This document shows, one piece after another, positions 35,992 to 44,879 of a stretch of 64,000 nucleotides of DNA; within the stretch, counting starts at the first letter, position 1, and each line of letters begins with the position of its first letter. The notes beneath the pieces are model-generated. The model was not told where the DNA came from, searched no databases, and saw only the letters and a list, made by a program, of their open reading frames with translations. The position numbers were made by a program, and so were the translations under genes. This stretch comes from Aerococcus sanguinicola (GTDB lineage: Bacteria > Bacillota > Bacilli > Lactobacillales > Aerococcaceae), in NCBI RefSeq assembly GCF_008726925.1, contig NZ_VYWO01000005.1, positions 94,145 through 158,144 of the forward strand. Reading direction: 5' to 3'.

Positions 35992-38726
35992 GTTTCGATA
36001 GGTAAGCCTTTGATATAATCTCCGGCTTTTCCCCCGACTAACACCGGACATGCGACTTTCACCGCATCCGGCGTCCCATCGATTGTTTTCACAAACATTT
36101 AATCAGTCACCAAATTTTTCATGTTATTCTATTGCTAACAGACCTGCCTGCTCTCGCAGACTATTGATTTTAATCATCATCTTTTTAGTGGTTTTAAGTT
36201 CTTTGGTTAAGGCTTTTAATTCAGATAGAGGCTGTTCATCTAATAATGATTGATACTTTTTGTGAATCAAAGTCATATTTTTGTAGCGTTCATATCCACC
36301 TAATTCTTTCGGTGTTTTTAGCCAAGTGGCTATATCTTCTACATTTACAAACTCATCTCCACTAACAGCACATTTTCCCTTTTGTGCAGAAAATAATGAT
36401 ATTCTGCAATCATAGTATTCTGTGCTGTGGCTTTTGGGTAGCTGTTCTCTTAAACCTTTCAAAATACTTCTGTTTATCTTAAGTTCAGTGTGAATCAACT
36501 CCCGACCATCGGAAGTATAACTACAAACTGCCGACTTTTTAGCCATCGGTATCTTATTTTTGATGTATGCAATCGGATAAATCATCTGGTCTATTCCTGC
36601 CACATATCGAATCATCTTGGAATTTCCAAATCTTTCTTTCTCCGCTTCTGTGACAGTGCCACCGTCACGCTTTAGTATACAACCCTTTTCCGTATTAAGC
36701 CTATTGGTTAAAACTGTCATGATTCGTCTGTGGATATTTCTGCAATCAATACTGATACAGGTGGCAAGTTGATAATAATTTTGAATCCCCAACACCGTAG
36801 AATTGAACAGCTGAATTTCTGAAAGACAACTTTTCGTTTCCCTTGGTTTGGCAATATTCTTTGCCTGTTCCACTAACTTATCCGTTTCAATTTCAACCTT
36901 TTTGTCACAGATTGCCGATTGCACCACATATTTATGGCTTTTCGACCTAACCCTAATCTTGAACCCTAAAAACTCAGACCATCTCTTACGAGTATTCACT
37001 ATCCTTGTCTTTTCAGGTGATACTTCAAGTTTAAGCCTTTCTTCAATCCACTTTGTAACAGCTTCCTTTGTCTTTACGGCTTCTTTTTTGGTTCGACAGA
37101 ATATCCTGAAATCATCTGCATATCTGATGATGTGCATTTCCTTTAGATTTGTATTTTTCATCAGCCTATACCCATGACTTTTGTCAAACACCTCTGTTTT
37201 TCCAATGATTCTGTATCTTCCACGACTTACCGCCATAGGATTTTCTTCCCATTGACTTGCTACCCACCAATCAAGCTCGTTTAGAACGATGTTTGCAAGT
37301 AACGGCGATATAATTCCACCTTGCGGTGTGCCTTTGTGCGGTTCTATAAGTGAACCGTCAGGCATTTTAATTGTCGCTTTCAGTATCCGCTTTATGACGA
37401 AAATCAGCCTTTTGTCTTGTATTCCAAGCGACCACATTTGTTTAATTAGCTTGCTGTGATTTACATTGTCAAAAAATCCTTTGATGTCAAACTCAATCAC
37501 ATAATGCAAGTTCATTCTCTGCAACATGGTATAAGTCCGATTGATAGCGTGTTCCACCGAACGATTCGGGCGGAAGCCATAGCTGTTGTTACTGAACTTT
37601 GCTTCGCATATAGGTTCTAATATTTGTTTGATACATTGCTGCACAAGTCTATCCCATATGCATGGAATACCTAACGGTCGTGTTTTTCCGTTTGGCTTCG
37701 GGATGTCTTTACGCCTTACAGATTTTGGTCTGTACCCGTGCTTACTCCCTGTGACAATAAACCTCACTTTCTCCACCACTTCATCAGGAGATTTGCTCCC
37801 AATATCGGTTATGTTTTTCTTGTCTGTTCCTGCCGTGTAGCTTCCTCCGTTTGCTTTGATGTTTCTGTAGGCAAGCAAGATGTTGTTTTGGCTAAGTATC
37901 AAGCCCATTAGGTTTTCGAATACTTCACCATCTTTGCTCTTTTGATAGAGTTCATCAAATGTTTCTTGCATGCCGTAGTATTCAGCATGTCTTAGGTCAT
38001 CTACACATAGATTTTTATTTTTCTTTGGCATAAGGCATCACCTCCTTTTTGAAAGTGACCCTTTTGGTCTTACTCGAATCCTTATCTCGGACTGAATAAT
38101 ATTTGCTTATTACAACCGACTAGAGACCATTCCTACTTCTCCCATTACAGAAGCTATCAACGGTTCGGTCTCAACCTTTCAGCAACGGTTAATCCGCTTA
38201 TTATTCTTCGTCAGAAAATCTTCTGTTGAAGACCCGTTACCTTTCCTTGTTCCGATAATTCTATCTGTGCATATATATCCTTAGGTTTCTTGCTATAGTC
38301 CTGTTGGCTTGAATGTGCCTGTAACACAATATGGTCGTTCGTAGGGCAAATTTCTACTAAACCACACCAACTACGCTTTAACGTACCCATACATTTCTGT
38401 ATGGTTTTCTTATAGAACCGTACATTCGCAGATTCGTCAGCTTGCCCGCCAAGGCAAACATTCTAACCATAGATATTTTATAGAGTCTTGGCTTATAGGT
38501 AGCACATCCCACCTCTGGGACGATTTCGTAGAACTTATGGCAGTTCCTTACGGCTACTCTCAGCCTTTGTCATGGAGCTTCACACCCCGACCTTTACAGT
38601 CGACACATGTCCATCAAGACTAGGCGTTTCAAGGCGTTACCCCATCATTCCACCTATCAAATTACCAGTTCATAAACCGCTAACAGTTTATGTGTAGGCT
38701 TTTTACTACCTACGAACAAGTCGCAC
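35992..38726 (-). mobile_element. Group II intron 3 (in virD4)
   Basis: The 5' end at 38726 reads GTGCGACTTGTTCG. Domain V lies near 36041-36074 (GCCGGATGCGG, GAAA loop, CGCATGTCCGG). The 3' end reads CCTATCGAAAC, with the branch adenosine eight bases from the end. Joining 38727 to 35991 completes a split AAG codon and restores the frame GEDFWVKAEK. About 2.7 kb. The 38032-38726 stretch is intron RNA and contains no other gene. The sequence is more GC-rich than the other two introns. Confidence 0.9.
36124..38031 (-). CDS. ltrA: Group II intron reverse transcriptase/maturase (intron 3) with degraded HNH region
   Basis: 635 residues. Reverse-transcriptase motifs are complete: RKDIPKPNGKTRPLGIPCIW, EFDIKGFFDNVNHSKLI, GTPQGGIISPLLANIVLNELD and active site IIRYADDFRIF. 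The maturase region has LGIQNYYQLAT. The C-terminal segment starts like an HNH endonuclease (KGKCAVSGDEF) and keeps LGGYERYKNMTLIHKKYQSLL, but the central His-His pair and the second cysteine pair are missing, so target-strand cutting may be lost. Strong AAGGAGGTGA site before ATG 38031. A long C-terminal helical tail follows. Confidence 0.9.
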   Translation of the reverse strand: MPKKNKNLCVDDLRHAEYYGMQETFDELYQKSKDGEVFENLMGLILSQNNILLAYRNIKANGGSYTAGTDKKNITDIGSKSPDEVVEKVRFIVTGSKHGYRPKSVRRKDIPKPNGKTRPLGIPCIWDRLVQQCIKQILEPICEAKFSNNSYGFRPNRSVEHAINRTYTMLQRMNLHYVIEFDIKGFFDNVNHSKLIKQMWSLGIQDKRLIFVIKRILKATIKMPDGSLIEPHKGTPQGGIISPLLANIVLNELDWWVASQWEENPMAVSRGRYRIIGKTEVFDKSHGYRLMKNTNLKEMHIIRYADDFRIFCRTKKEAVKTKEAVTKWIEERLKLEVSPEKTRIVNTRKRWSEFLGFKIRVRSKSHKYVVQSAICDKKVEIETDKLVEQAKNIAKPRETKSCLSEIQLFNSTVLGIQNYYQLATCISIDCRNIHRRIMTVLTNRLNTEKGCILKRDGGTVTEAEKERFGNSKMIRYVAGIDQMIYPIAYIKNKIPMAKKSAVCSYTSDGRELIHTELKINRSILKGLREQLPKSHSTEYYDCRISLFSAQKGKCAVSGDEFVNVEDIATWLKTPKELGGYERYKNMTLIHKKYQSLLDEQPLSELKALTKELKTTKKMMIKINSLREQAGLLAIE

Positions 38727-39495
38727 TTACCCAGAAATCTTCTCCTGCCTTTTCTCCATCTCCCTTGGTGTTAGCAATTATGGTTTGAACAAGTTTTAAA
38801 ATATCTTTTTCTGATCGAAGATAAGCAAAGGGATTGTATTTCATAGATTTTTTAAAGTTTATTGTATTTAATATCTTTATGTCATATCCATTTTCATAAA
38901 GCATTTTTCCACACTCTAGCACAAGTGTGCCTTTAGGGTCTGTTACTACATAGGAAGAGTGCATTTGCATTAGATTTGGCTTTACATAAAATCTTGTCTT
39001 ACCTGATCCAGAACCACCTATTACTAATACATTTTTATTTCTAGCGTATTTAGGGTTTTTAGGTCTTGAGTTCATTGTTAGTCTTTCGGTATTAGTTATT
39101 AGTACATTGTTTTCAAACTTAGGGTCTATATATGGAGCAATATCCTTGCTTTCTCCCCATCTAGCAGAGCCATATTCCTTACCTTGCCTATATTTCTTTT
39201 TGTTTTTACCTTTGCTATAAACAATTAGCTTAACAGTAGCAGCAACTGATATACCTACTAACAAGTCCCTTGGATTAAGGCTTGGTATATAAGATAAAGT
39301 TCCTATATCAGAAATTCCCACCATTAATCTATCAATAATATCTCCTCCTACATAAGAATTAATGTGCTTAGAAAAGATATTTCCAATGTAGAAGAATGAT
39401 AGATAGGGAATGTTTGATAATATAAATTTCTTTGGGTTGTCTATTTTAATTAGGTTTTTAATATCAGAAAGAATGGCTTCTAATATCTTATTCAT
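38727..39495 (-). CDS. virD4: VirD4-like coupling protein, exon 1
   Basis: 256 residues plus one base of the split codon; 596 residues after joining exon 2. Two N-terminal membrane helices (FILSNIPYLSFFYIGNIF; DLLVGISVAATVKLIVYS), then the conserved YGSARWGESKDIAPYIDP block and Walker A LVIGGSGSGKTRFYVKPNLM. It then runs through SYVVTDPKGTLV to AGEDFWV, where the intron is inserted. VirD4 couples the relaxosome to the secretion channel. ATG 39495 with GAAGG upstream is preferred over GTG 39510. The start overlaps the end of the BRO/KilAC gene by eight bases. Confidence 0.88.
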
Positions 39496-40222
39496 CGTAG
39501 AAACCTTCACTATCTAATAAAATTAGTAGGTAGTGTCTTCCCTTTGGTGTTATTAATGTTTGTATTCCTACAAGTGTACCTAGTGGATCAATCCATTCTT
39601 TTACTTCAAAATATCCCTTGTTCTTATCTGCATAAGGTAAGAGTTTCTTTTTCTTATCTCTGTAAATTAATCCCTTATCCATTAGAAAACTTATAAATTG
39701 ATTTTGTGGTATTCCTAACTCTTTGGCAGTATTTCTAAAGTTTGTAAGTAGGTTATAATCTACTAATTTGTCATAATAATCTGCCTTTGGTCTTAATTCT
39801 TCAATTTCTTCTTCTCTTTCAGCAATAATTCTATTGGCTACAAGAATTGCATCTGCAAGTAGATCTTCATTAGTTTTCTTTTCTTGCCCTACTATATATC
39901 CTCCGTTTTTTCTAATACTTGGTAAGACTTCTCTAGTTACCCAAGCTTTGAATATTTTTGCTTGTGGTAGTTTTGATGAGAGGATAAGTGAATACAATCC
40001 TGATTCGTTAATTATTGAAATATTCTGTATTCCTCCAGGGGTGTTCCATTTCGTTACACCCTTATCTTCTTCGTCTACATGGTCATAAATAGCTTTTCTG
40101 GGATTGACATATCCTAGCATAGTTGCTACTTCATTTGCTATAAAGAAAAACTCACCATCTTTTTCAATAACAGTGAGTTTCCCAAAATTCTTATTTTCAA
40201 ATGTTTTTAGATTACTTATCAT
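39488..40222 (-). CDS. BRO-N / KilAC-domain antirepressor-like protein
   Basis: 244 residues. The N-terminal BRO domain shows EVATMLGYVNPRKAIYDHVDEEDK and IINESGLYSLILSSKLPQAKIFKAWV with VLPSIRKNGGY. The C-terminal half is KilAC-like: TAKELGIPQNQFISFLMDKGLIYRDKK and a PKGRHYLLILL end. Such proteins are phage antirepressors; in ICEs they occur next to virD4 and pcfB, with unknown function. It is embedded in the operon, overlapping pcfB upstream by four bases and virD4 downstream. Confidence 0.82.
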   Translation of the reverse strand: MISNLKTFENKNFGKLTVIEKDGEFFFIANEVATMLGYVNPRKAIYDHVDEEDKGVTKWNTPGGIQNISIINESGLYSLILSSKLPQAKIFKAWVTREVLPSIRKNGGYIVGQEKKTNEDLLADAILVANRIIAEREEEIEELRPKADYYDKLVDYNLLTNFRNTAKELGIPQNQFISFLMDKGLIYRDKKKKLLPYADKNKGYFEVKEWIDPLGTLVGIQTLITPKGRHYLLILLDSEGFYDE

Positions 40223-40704
40223 AAGCTTTGCTCCTTATGTTTATTTTTAACCTTATCCTTACTGATGGTGTCTTTAGCCATATCTTTAAACTTATTTATT
40301 GTCTTCGTTATTGAATCTTTTCTATCTGCCTTTCTTTCAGAAGCCCTAACTGCTTTTTTAAAGGCATGTTCCATTACCTTTATATCCTTAGATTGAAAAA
40401 ACACAGAGTGGTTGCCAGTTTCCTTATCTTTCATAACAGAAAACTTCACTCCGTGTTTGTTTAAAATTTTCTTTAGTTCTTTTAACTCAGGATCTTTTAG
40501 ATTAATTTCTTCTAACTGTCCCTTTTTAACCATATCTTTTAGCTTTACTTCTTCTCCATTATTTTTTATTACATTTTTCAAGCCTCCTTGTTCTTCTATT
40601 TGCTTGTGTACTTTCTTTAAGGCATCAAGAATTGCTTTACTTGTTGCTTTTGCAAGCCTTACTTCAAGGTTAAGGCTCGACCTAGATACTTCTTCATTAA
40701 TCAT
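40219..40704 (-). CDS. pcfB: PcfB-family (DUF3801) accessory protein
   Basis: 161 residues, basic. The core matches PcfB: VRLAKATSKAILDALKKVHK, LKELKKILNKHGVKFSVMKD and HSVFFQSKDIKVMEHAFKKA. PcfB of enterococcal pCF10 works with the coupling protein PcfC at transfer initiation. Position directly upstream of the BRO gene and virD4 agrees with that. Start overlaps dnaC-like gene by eight bases. Confidence 0.85.
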   Translation of the reverse strand: MINEEVSRSSLNLEVRLAKATSKAILDALKKVHKQIEEQGGLKNVIKNNGEEVKLKDMVKKGQLEEINLKDPELKELKKILNKHGVKFSVMKDKETGNHSVFFQSKDIKVMEHAFKKAVRASERKADRKDSITKTINKFKDMAKDTISKDKVKNKHKEQSL

Positions 40705-41524
40705 CTATTCCACCTCCATATAAAAGTAACTCTTTATATTTTCTTAACTTCTCTTGATGGATTTTTCTTCTAAAATCTTCTCCCGTAACTTTAACTGGTA
40801 TTGTCATTTCAAGTATTCTTGAATATATTCTCTGATACTCAAGGTCAATGTTTGGATTTTGAATAATTTCCAATGATAAGTTTGTAGTAAAAATTGTCGG
40901 CCTACCCTTTAAGTATCTTGAATTTATAATGTTATATACTTGTTCTCTTGCATAAGATGTATACCTTTCAATTCCAAGGTCATCTAAGATTAACAAAGGG
41001 ATATTAGAGAGGTTACTTATTATTTCATTTGAATCTAGCTTAAATGCAGATTTTTGTATTTGATTTATAACCTGAGATAAATTCATAATCTTAACTTTAA
41101 CTTGCTTTCTTTCGATTAATTCATTTGCAATAGAACAAGCAAGATAAGTCTTTCCACTGCCAACATCTCCATAAAATAAAAGTCCAACATTGTCTTCTTT
41201 CATTTGCTCAAAGCTTTTGGCGTAATTGTAAGCAACCTTGTAGGCTTGTCCCTTTTCATTTAAGAATTTCTCAAAAGTATATTGGTGTTGGATTGGCGAT
41301 GAGAAGCAATCTCTTTTAAGTGTTGATATTTTCATCAGCCTTTCTCTTTCTTCATTTTCCTTATCTCTTTTTATTTCACATTCACATTTAATTCTGGGAA
41401 TAAACTTTGTAAATCCAAGGTCAACTAATTCTCCATCGACTCTTTTACTACATGATTTACAATAGATATGTCCATTTCTTTCAATATCATTTTCTCTTAA
41501 TACAAAATCTTTTAAGCTTTTCAT
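40697..41524 (-). CDS. DnaC-like ATP-binding replication protein
   Basis: 275 residues. The N-terminus holds a cysteine cluster (YCKSCSKRV, RIKCECEIK), probably zinc binding. The AAA+ core has Walker A LLFYGDVGSGKTYLACSIAN near residue 120, Walker B PLLILDDLGIERY, and sensor region PTIFTTNLSLEII. DnaC/DnaI-type proteins load the replicative helicase. With repA next to it, it supports autonomous replication of the excised ICE circle. It overlaps repA by four bases. Confidence 0.88.
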   Translation of the reverse strand: MKSLKDFVLRENDIERNGHIYCKSCSKRVDGELVDLGFTKFIPRIKCECEIKRDKENEERERLMKISTLKRDCFSSPIQHQYTFEKFLNEKGQAYKVAYNYAKSFEQMKEDNVGLLFYGDVGSGKTYLACSIANELIERKQVKVKIMNLSQVINQIQKSAFKLDSNEIISNLSNIPLLILDDLGIERYTSYAREQVYNIINSRYLKGRPTIFTTNLSLEIIQNPNIDLEYQRIYSRILEMTIPVKVTGEDFRRKIHQEKLRKYKELLLYGGGIDD

Positions 41525-42294
41525 AAACTCTCTCCTATATCGTAATTCATTTTTCTTGTTGATTTGTCATTAATGCTTTTCGCCTGATCATTAAGATACC
41601 AATTGATTATCGTTGCCTTGTGATCTTGATAAGCTCTGTTATTCGCTTTCATATAAGACGACAATCTATCAATGTATTCATTAATTCTACTTCCTAACTC
41701 ATTTGTTAAGTCCTTGTATTCTTCATCAGTCAAAAATATATTTTTATATATTCCATAAGGCTTTTGCCCTTTACTAAAATCATTCTTTCTTAACTCATTA
41801 TTACTAATATTGTTATAGTTACCTTCCGATTTTCGAAAATCTTGACTTTCGATATTCGAATCTCTTGAATTTCGATTATCGAACTTCTGGAATTTTGTTT
41901 TTCGAACTTCTTGATTTTTTAATTCCATATTATTAAATATGCTCATAAAGTCTTTAACATAAATTCTGTTAGGCTTTCCAAGTCCTTGTCTTTTCTTTTC
42001 AATCAGTCCTATTCCTGATTTAATATCAAGTTCAGCTATTAATTTATTTGCTTTTTCACTCGCACAATTAAATTGATCTTTTATACTTTCAATTGTGTAG
42101 TAAATAAAGACTTTTCCATCTTCATCTATCCAGCCATTTTTATATGAAAGACCCATTCGATTAAGCATATATGAATACAAAACTTTAGCTTCAATAGAAA
42201 TGCTCTCAAAAATCTCATCTTCCATTAATACCATAGGTAACCTAATGAAGTTATACATTTCAGATTGCCTATTATAAAAATAATCAAAATTCAT
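41521..42294 (-). CDS. repA: Replication initiator protein A (RepA_N type)
   Basis: 257 residues. The N-terminal RepA_N domain reads IRLPMVLMEDEIFESISIEAK, VLYSYMLNRMGLSYKNGWID and YYTIESIKDQFNCASEKANKL, a winged-helix initiator fold. The C-terminal part has LGSRINEYIDRLSSYMKANN and HKATIINWYLND. It is the first gene of the ICE minus-strand operon and the last ICE gene before the chromosome. Strong GGAGG before ATG 42294. Probably binds a replication origin nearby; site not identified. Confidence 0.85.
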   Translation of the reverse strand: MNFDYFYNRQSEMYNFIRLPMVLMEDEIFESISIEAKVLYSYMLNRMGLSYKNGWIDEDGKVFIYYTIESIKDQFNCASEKANKLIAELDIKSGIGLIEKKRQGLGKPNRIYVKDFMSIFNNMELKNQEVRKTKFQKFDNRNSRDSNIESQDFRKSEGNYNNISNNELRKNDFSKGQKPYGIYKNIFLTDEEYKDLTNELGSRINEYIDRLSSYMKANNRAYQDHKATIINWYLNDQAKSINDKSTRKMNYDIGESL

Positions 42295-42319
42295 TCCTAC
42301 CTCCTCTCTTTAAAATAAA

Positions 42320-42346
42320 AAAGAGCAGCCTTATTTAAGCTACTCT
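42320..42346 (-). terminator. Terminator at the ICE edge
   Basis: Arms AGAGCAGCC (42322-42330) and AGCTACTCT (42338-42346) pair on the minus strand with G-U pairs, followed by a T-run. It would stop chromosomal rlmD transcription before it enters the repA operon. Confidence 0.6.
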
Positions 42347-42523
42347 TGTAGAAAGTATAAAATGGGTTTTATCTTATTATATTTTTCTTTGTGTCTCCTC
42401 ATACCAGTTGCAAAACTACTCTTACGTCCATGTAGTTTTTTTGGGTCTTTTTGACGTATCCTTCTTCATCTTTATCGAAGACAAAATGCTTATAAAACTG
42501 CTTAAAATGCAGGATTTCTATAT

Positions 42524-42565
42524 TTACATCTTTTGTATCAACGCTATAGTCTCCACATGCTGGGT
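42524..42565. other. ICE-chromosome junction (att site) at the 3' end of rlmD
   Basis: The rlmD reading frame and the GC-rich style end here and the AT-rich ICE begins. The 3' end of rlmD (rumA) is a known insertion site for streptococcal ICEs. The conserved end CATGTGGAGACTATAGCG sits at 42540-42557. The exact crossover and the matching second att copy cannot be set because the other ICE end is outside the window. No integrase is visible. Confidence 0.6.
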
Positions 42566-43918
42566 ATGGGGAAATTGGTCAACCAGTTGGATCTTTGAGA
42601 GCTCATAGCCATAGTCTCTGAGCCAAGCCATATCTGTAGCCAAGGTCTTCGGATTACAGGACACATAGATGACCTTATCCGTCCCCAGACGGCCAATCCG
42701 GCGCATGACCTTGCCGCCTGCCCCATTGCGGGGAGGATCGAGGAGAAGAAGGTCTGCTTGGACCCATTCTTCTTCAATTTCGGTCAGGCCGCGACGGGCA
42801 TCCCGGGCCATAAATTGGGTATTGTCAATCCCATTCTCTCGGGCATTACGCTTGGCGGATGCAATCGATTGATCGACAATTTCAATCCCGGCCAAGGCCT
42901 TGGCTTGCTTAGCTAGAGGCAGGCTGAAGGTCCCTACCCCACAGAAGAGGTCGATAACTTGGCTCTCATCAGTCAAGTTTGCCCAATCGAGAACCAGGTC
43001 AATCATGCGCTGGGCCTGGCTAGGATTAGGCTGGAAGAAGGTATCGAAGTAGAGCCGATAGTGGAAGCCGGCTAATTCGTCGCGGATATAGTCCCGCCCT
43101 GCTAGGATAGTGACTTGGTCCGCGCCCATCTTGTCAGCAATTTCCGTATTCTTGATCCACATCAGACTCTTCACTTCGGTATAGGCTCCCATCCGCCAGA
43201 TCAGGTCCGCCACCGCTTCAGGATAGTCGTCGCTCGCTTCCTTAGCGAATAAGGCCAACATCACTTCCCCACTCTGCTGACCCTGGCGGAGGAGGAGTTG
43301 GCGCAAGAGACCCTGCTTGGACTTCTTATCATAGCCCGCTAGTCCCCAGCGCTTCTGCCAGTCTTGGACCTCTTCTTTGAGCTGCATAAAGATCTCAGGG
43401 GCTAGGAGATTGTCTTGCCAGTCCACGATCTGATACTGGTCGCCTTGGGCAAAGAAGCCCAGTGCGCCTTCTTTAGAGAAGCTCAATTCGATCTTATTGC
43501 GGTAATGGTAGGGATCCGCCATCCCCCAAACTTCTCCCACTAGGTCGGGATCGAAGCCCTGGTCCGCCAGATAATTCTGGGCCATGGCCTGCTTGAAGGT
43601 CAATTGGTCTTCATAGGCCATGAATTCAAGCGGCGCCCCTCCGACTTGGGGCCCTTCGAGTTCATAGCCCCCAATCCGACTCGGCGCAGGCTGGAGGATT
43701 CGGTCATAAGTTAGGCATGCCCGGCGGCGACCCCGGGCATTGGGGACTGTGATCAAGAGCCGGTCCCCGGGCAAGGCCTTGGGAATACGGAGCTTTAGCT
43801 TGCGTCCCTTGCCTTGATCGGTATCGGGGAAGCGGTAAGTTGCCAGGCCCATTCCTTTGTCATCCAGGGCTTTGACCTCTACTTCAAGCTGTTCGGTTGG
43901 ATAGTGTTTTTTTGTCAT
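42524..43918 (-). CDS. rlmD: 23S rRNA (uracil-5-)-methyltransferase RlmD/RumA family
   Basis: 464 residues. N-terminal TRAM domain (LEVEVKALDDKGMGLATYRF), central RumA fold, and a C-terminal SAM-methyltransferase domain with VIDLFCGVGTFSLPLA near residue 340, LLLDPPRNG near 405 and the catalytic cysteine in VIYVSCNPKTLA near 425. It methylates a uridine in 23S rRNA at C5. The end DQFPHTQHVETIALIQKM is normal up to ETIAL; the last residues are encoded by ICE DNA, so the protein should remain functional. GC-rich, chromosomal. Ribosome binding site GGTGG lies before ATG 43918. Confidence 0.92.
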   Translation of the reverse strand: MTKKHYPTEQLEVEVKALDDKGMGLATYRFPDTDQGKGRKLKLRIPKALPGDRLLITVPNARGRRRACLTYDRILQPAPSRIGGYELEGPQVGGAPLEFMAYEDQLTFKQAMAQNYLADQGFDPDLVGEVWGMADPYHYRNKIELSFSKEGALGFFAQGDQYQIVDWQDNLLAPEIFMQLKEEVQDWQKRWGLAGYDKKSKQGLLRQLLLRQGQQSGEVMLALFAKEASDDYPEAVADLIWRMGAYTEVKSLMWIKNTEIADKMGADQVTILAGRDYIRDELAGFHYRLYFDTFFQPNPSQAQRMIDLVLDWANLTDESQVIDLFCGVGTFSLPLAKQAKALAGIEIVDQSIASAKRNARENGIDNTQFMARDARRGLTEIEEEWVQADLLLLDPPRNGAGGKVMRRIGRLGTDKVIYVSCNPKTLATDMAWLRDYGYELSKIQLVDQFPHTQHVETIALIQKM

Positions 43919-44124
43919 CGGTAACCACCTTCTTTGCGATTATTTCAGAATAATTTTCTTCCAGTAAAGCACATAAAAGCCTGCTAGGCAAGATTTTTTG
44001 GCCCAAGTTAAGGGCTTATACGTGGTTCTAGGCTATGCTTATGATAGAATAGTCTTAACGATTATTTAAGATATTCCCAGACTTCCGACTAGTCGTCCAG
44101 CAGCTGGGTTAAGGAGTTGATTTT

Positions 44125-44853
44125 ATGGCAGCACATTTTGGTTGGAGTCTCAGACTTCTAAGACGCTTTGTCCGCCTCTTCCTGCCTAAATACCAGTTTA
44201 ATGGCGAAGATTTACCTGATCTCGACCAACCGACGATCTTCGTTTCCCACCATGAAAACCTCAAGGGACCCTTGCGTCTCATGGTTTGGACACCTGTCTT
44301 TATGCGGCCCTGGGTCTTTGCTAAGTTAACCCAAGTCAAAAGCTGCTACCGGCACTTCAGCTCCTATACCTTCCACAAGCGCTTCGGCCTTCCAAAAGCC
44401 TTATCCAAGTGTCTGGCCTGGCCTACCGCCCGGATCAGCGTCTTCTTCCTCAAGAGCGCCCGGTCGATCCCTGTCTACCGTCAGAGTAAAAAAATCCGTC
44501 TGACCTTTAAGGAATCCGTCGCTAGCCTCCAAGCTGGCCAGCCGATTGCCATCTTTCCCGATATCGACTACCAAAACAGTGACCAAAGCATTGGAGAGCT
44601 CTATGAAGGTTTCTTGACGATCGACCAGCTCTACTACAAAAAGTACGGCCAACGCATCCAATTCATCCCTCTGGTGGCCAATAAGTACAAGAAGGAATTT
44701 GAAATTGGCCGGCCCTTACGCTTCACCGGACGGATAAAATTTCGCAAGGAGCGCGAATTGATAGCCCAGGCCTTACAGGATGAATTAAACCGGCTATCCA
44801 GCCCTTGCCAAGAAGAATTAGAAGAAAACGAAAGCCAACTCTCCCTCAAATAG
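44125..44853 (+). CDS. PlsC-like acyltransferase family protein
   Basis: 242 residues resembling 1-acylglycerol-3-phosphate acyltransferases. PTIFVSHHENLKGPLRL holds the place of the H-x4-D motif but the aspartate is replaced (HHENLKG), and IPVYRQ and IAIFPDIDYQ correspond to the later motifs (FPEG position reads FPDI). A hydrophobic N-terminal segment would sit on the membrane. The altered motifs make the exact substrate uncertain. AAGGAG lies before ATG 44125. It is a single gene between rlmD (divergent) and a bidirectional terminator. Confidence 0.6.
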   Translation: MAAHFGWSLRLLRRFVRLFLPKYQFNGEDLPDLDQPTIFVSHHENLKGPLRLMVWTPVFMRPWVFAKLTQVKSCYRHFSSYTFHKRFGLPKALSKCLAWPTARISVFFLKSARSIPVYRQSKKIRLTFKESVASLQAGQPIAIFPDIDYQNSDQSIGELYEGFLTIDQLYYKKYGQRIQFIPLVANKYKKEFEIGRPLRFTGRIKFRKERELIAQALQDELNRLSSPCQEELEENESQLSLK

Positions 44854-44867
44854 GGGTTGGCTTTTTT
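44831..44867 (+). terminator. Bidirectional terminator
   Basis: Arms AAAGCCAAC (44831-44839) and GTTGGCTTT (44856-44864) followed by T on the plus strand, between two convergent genes. Confidence 0.8.
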
Positions 44868-44879
44868 GTATAGACTAGA

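Noticed and set aside
5677..38031. Reverse transcriptases as retrons, diversity-generating or defence RTs
   Set aside because: All three have maturase domains and lie inside complete group II intron RNAs with clear 5' ends and domain V.
4215..39510. Helicase, virB4 and virD4 as broken pseudogenes
   Set aside because: Each break coincides with group II intron ends, and removing the intron restores the frame and the conserved residues exactly.
42408..42608. 66-codon plus-strand frame across the ICE junction
   Set aside because: It runs antisense to the end of rlmD, has no ribosome binding site and matches nothing recognisable.
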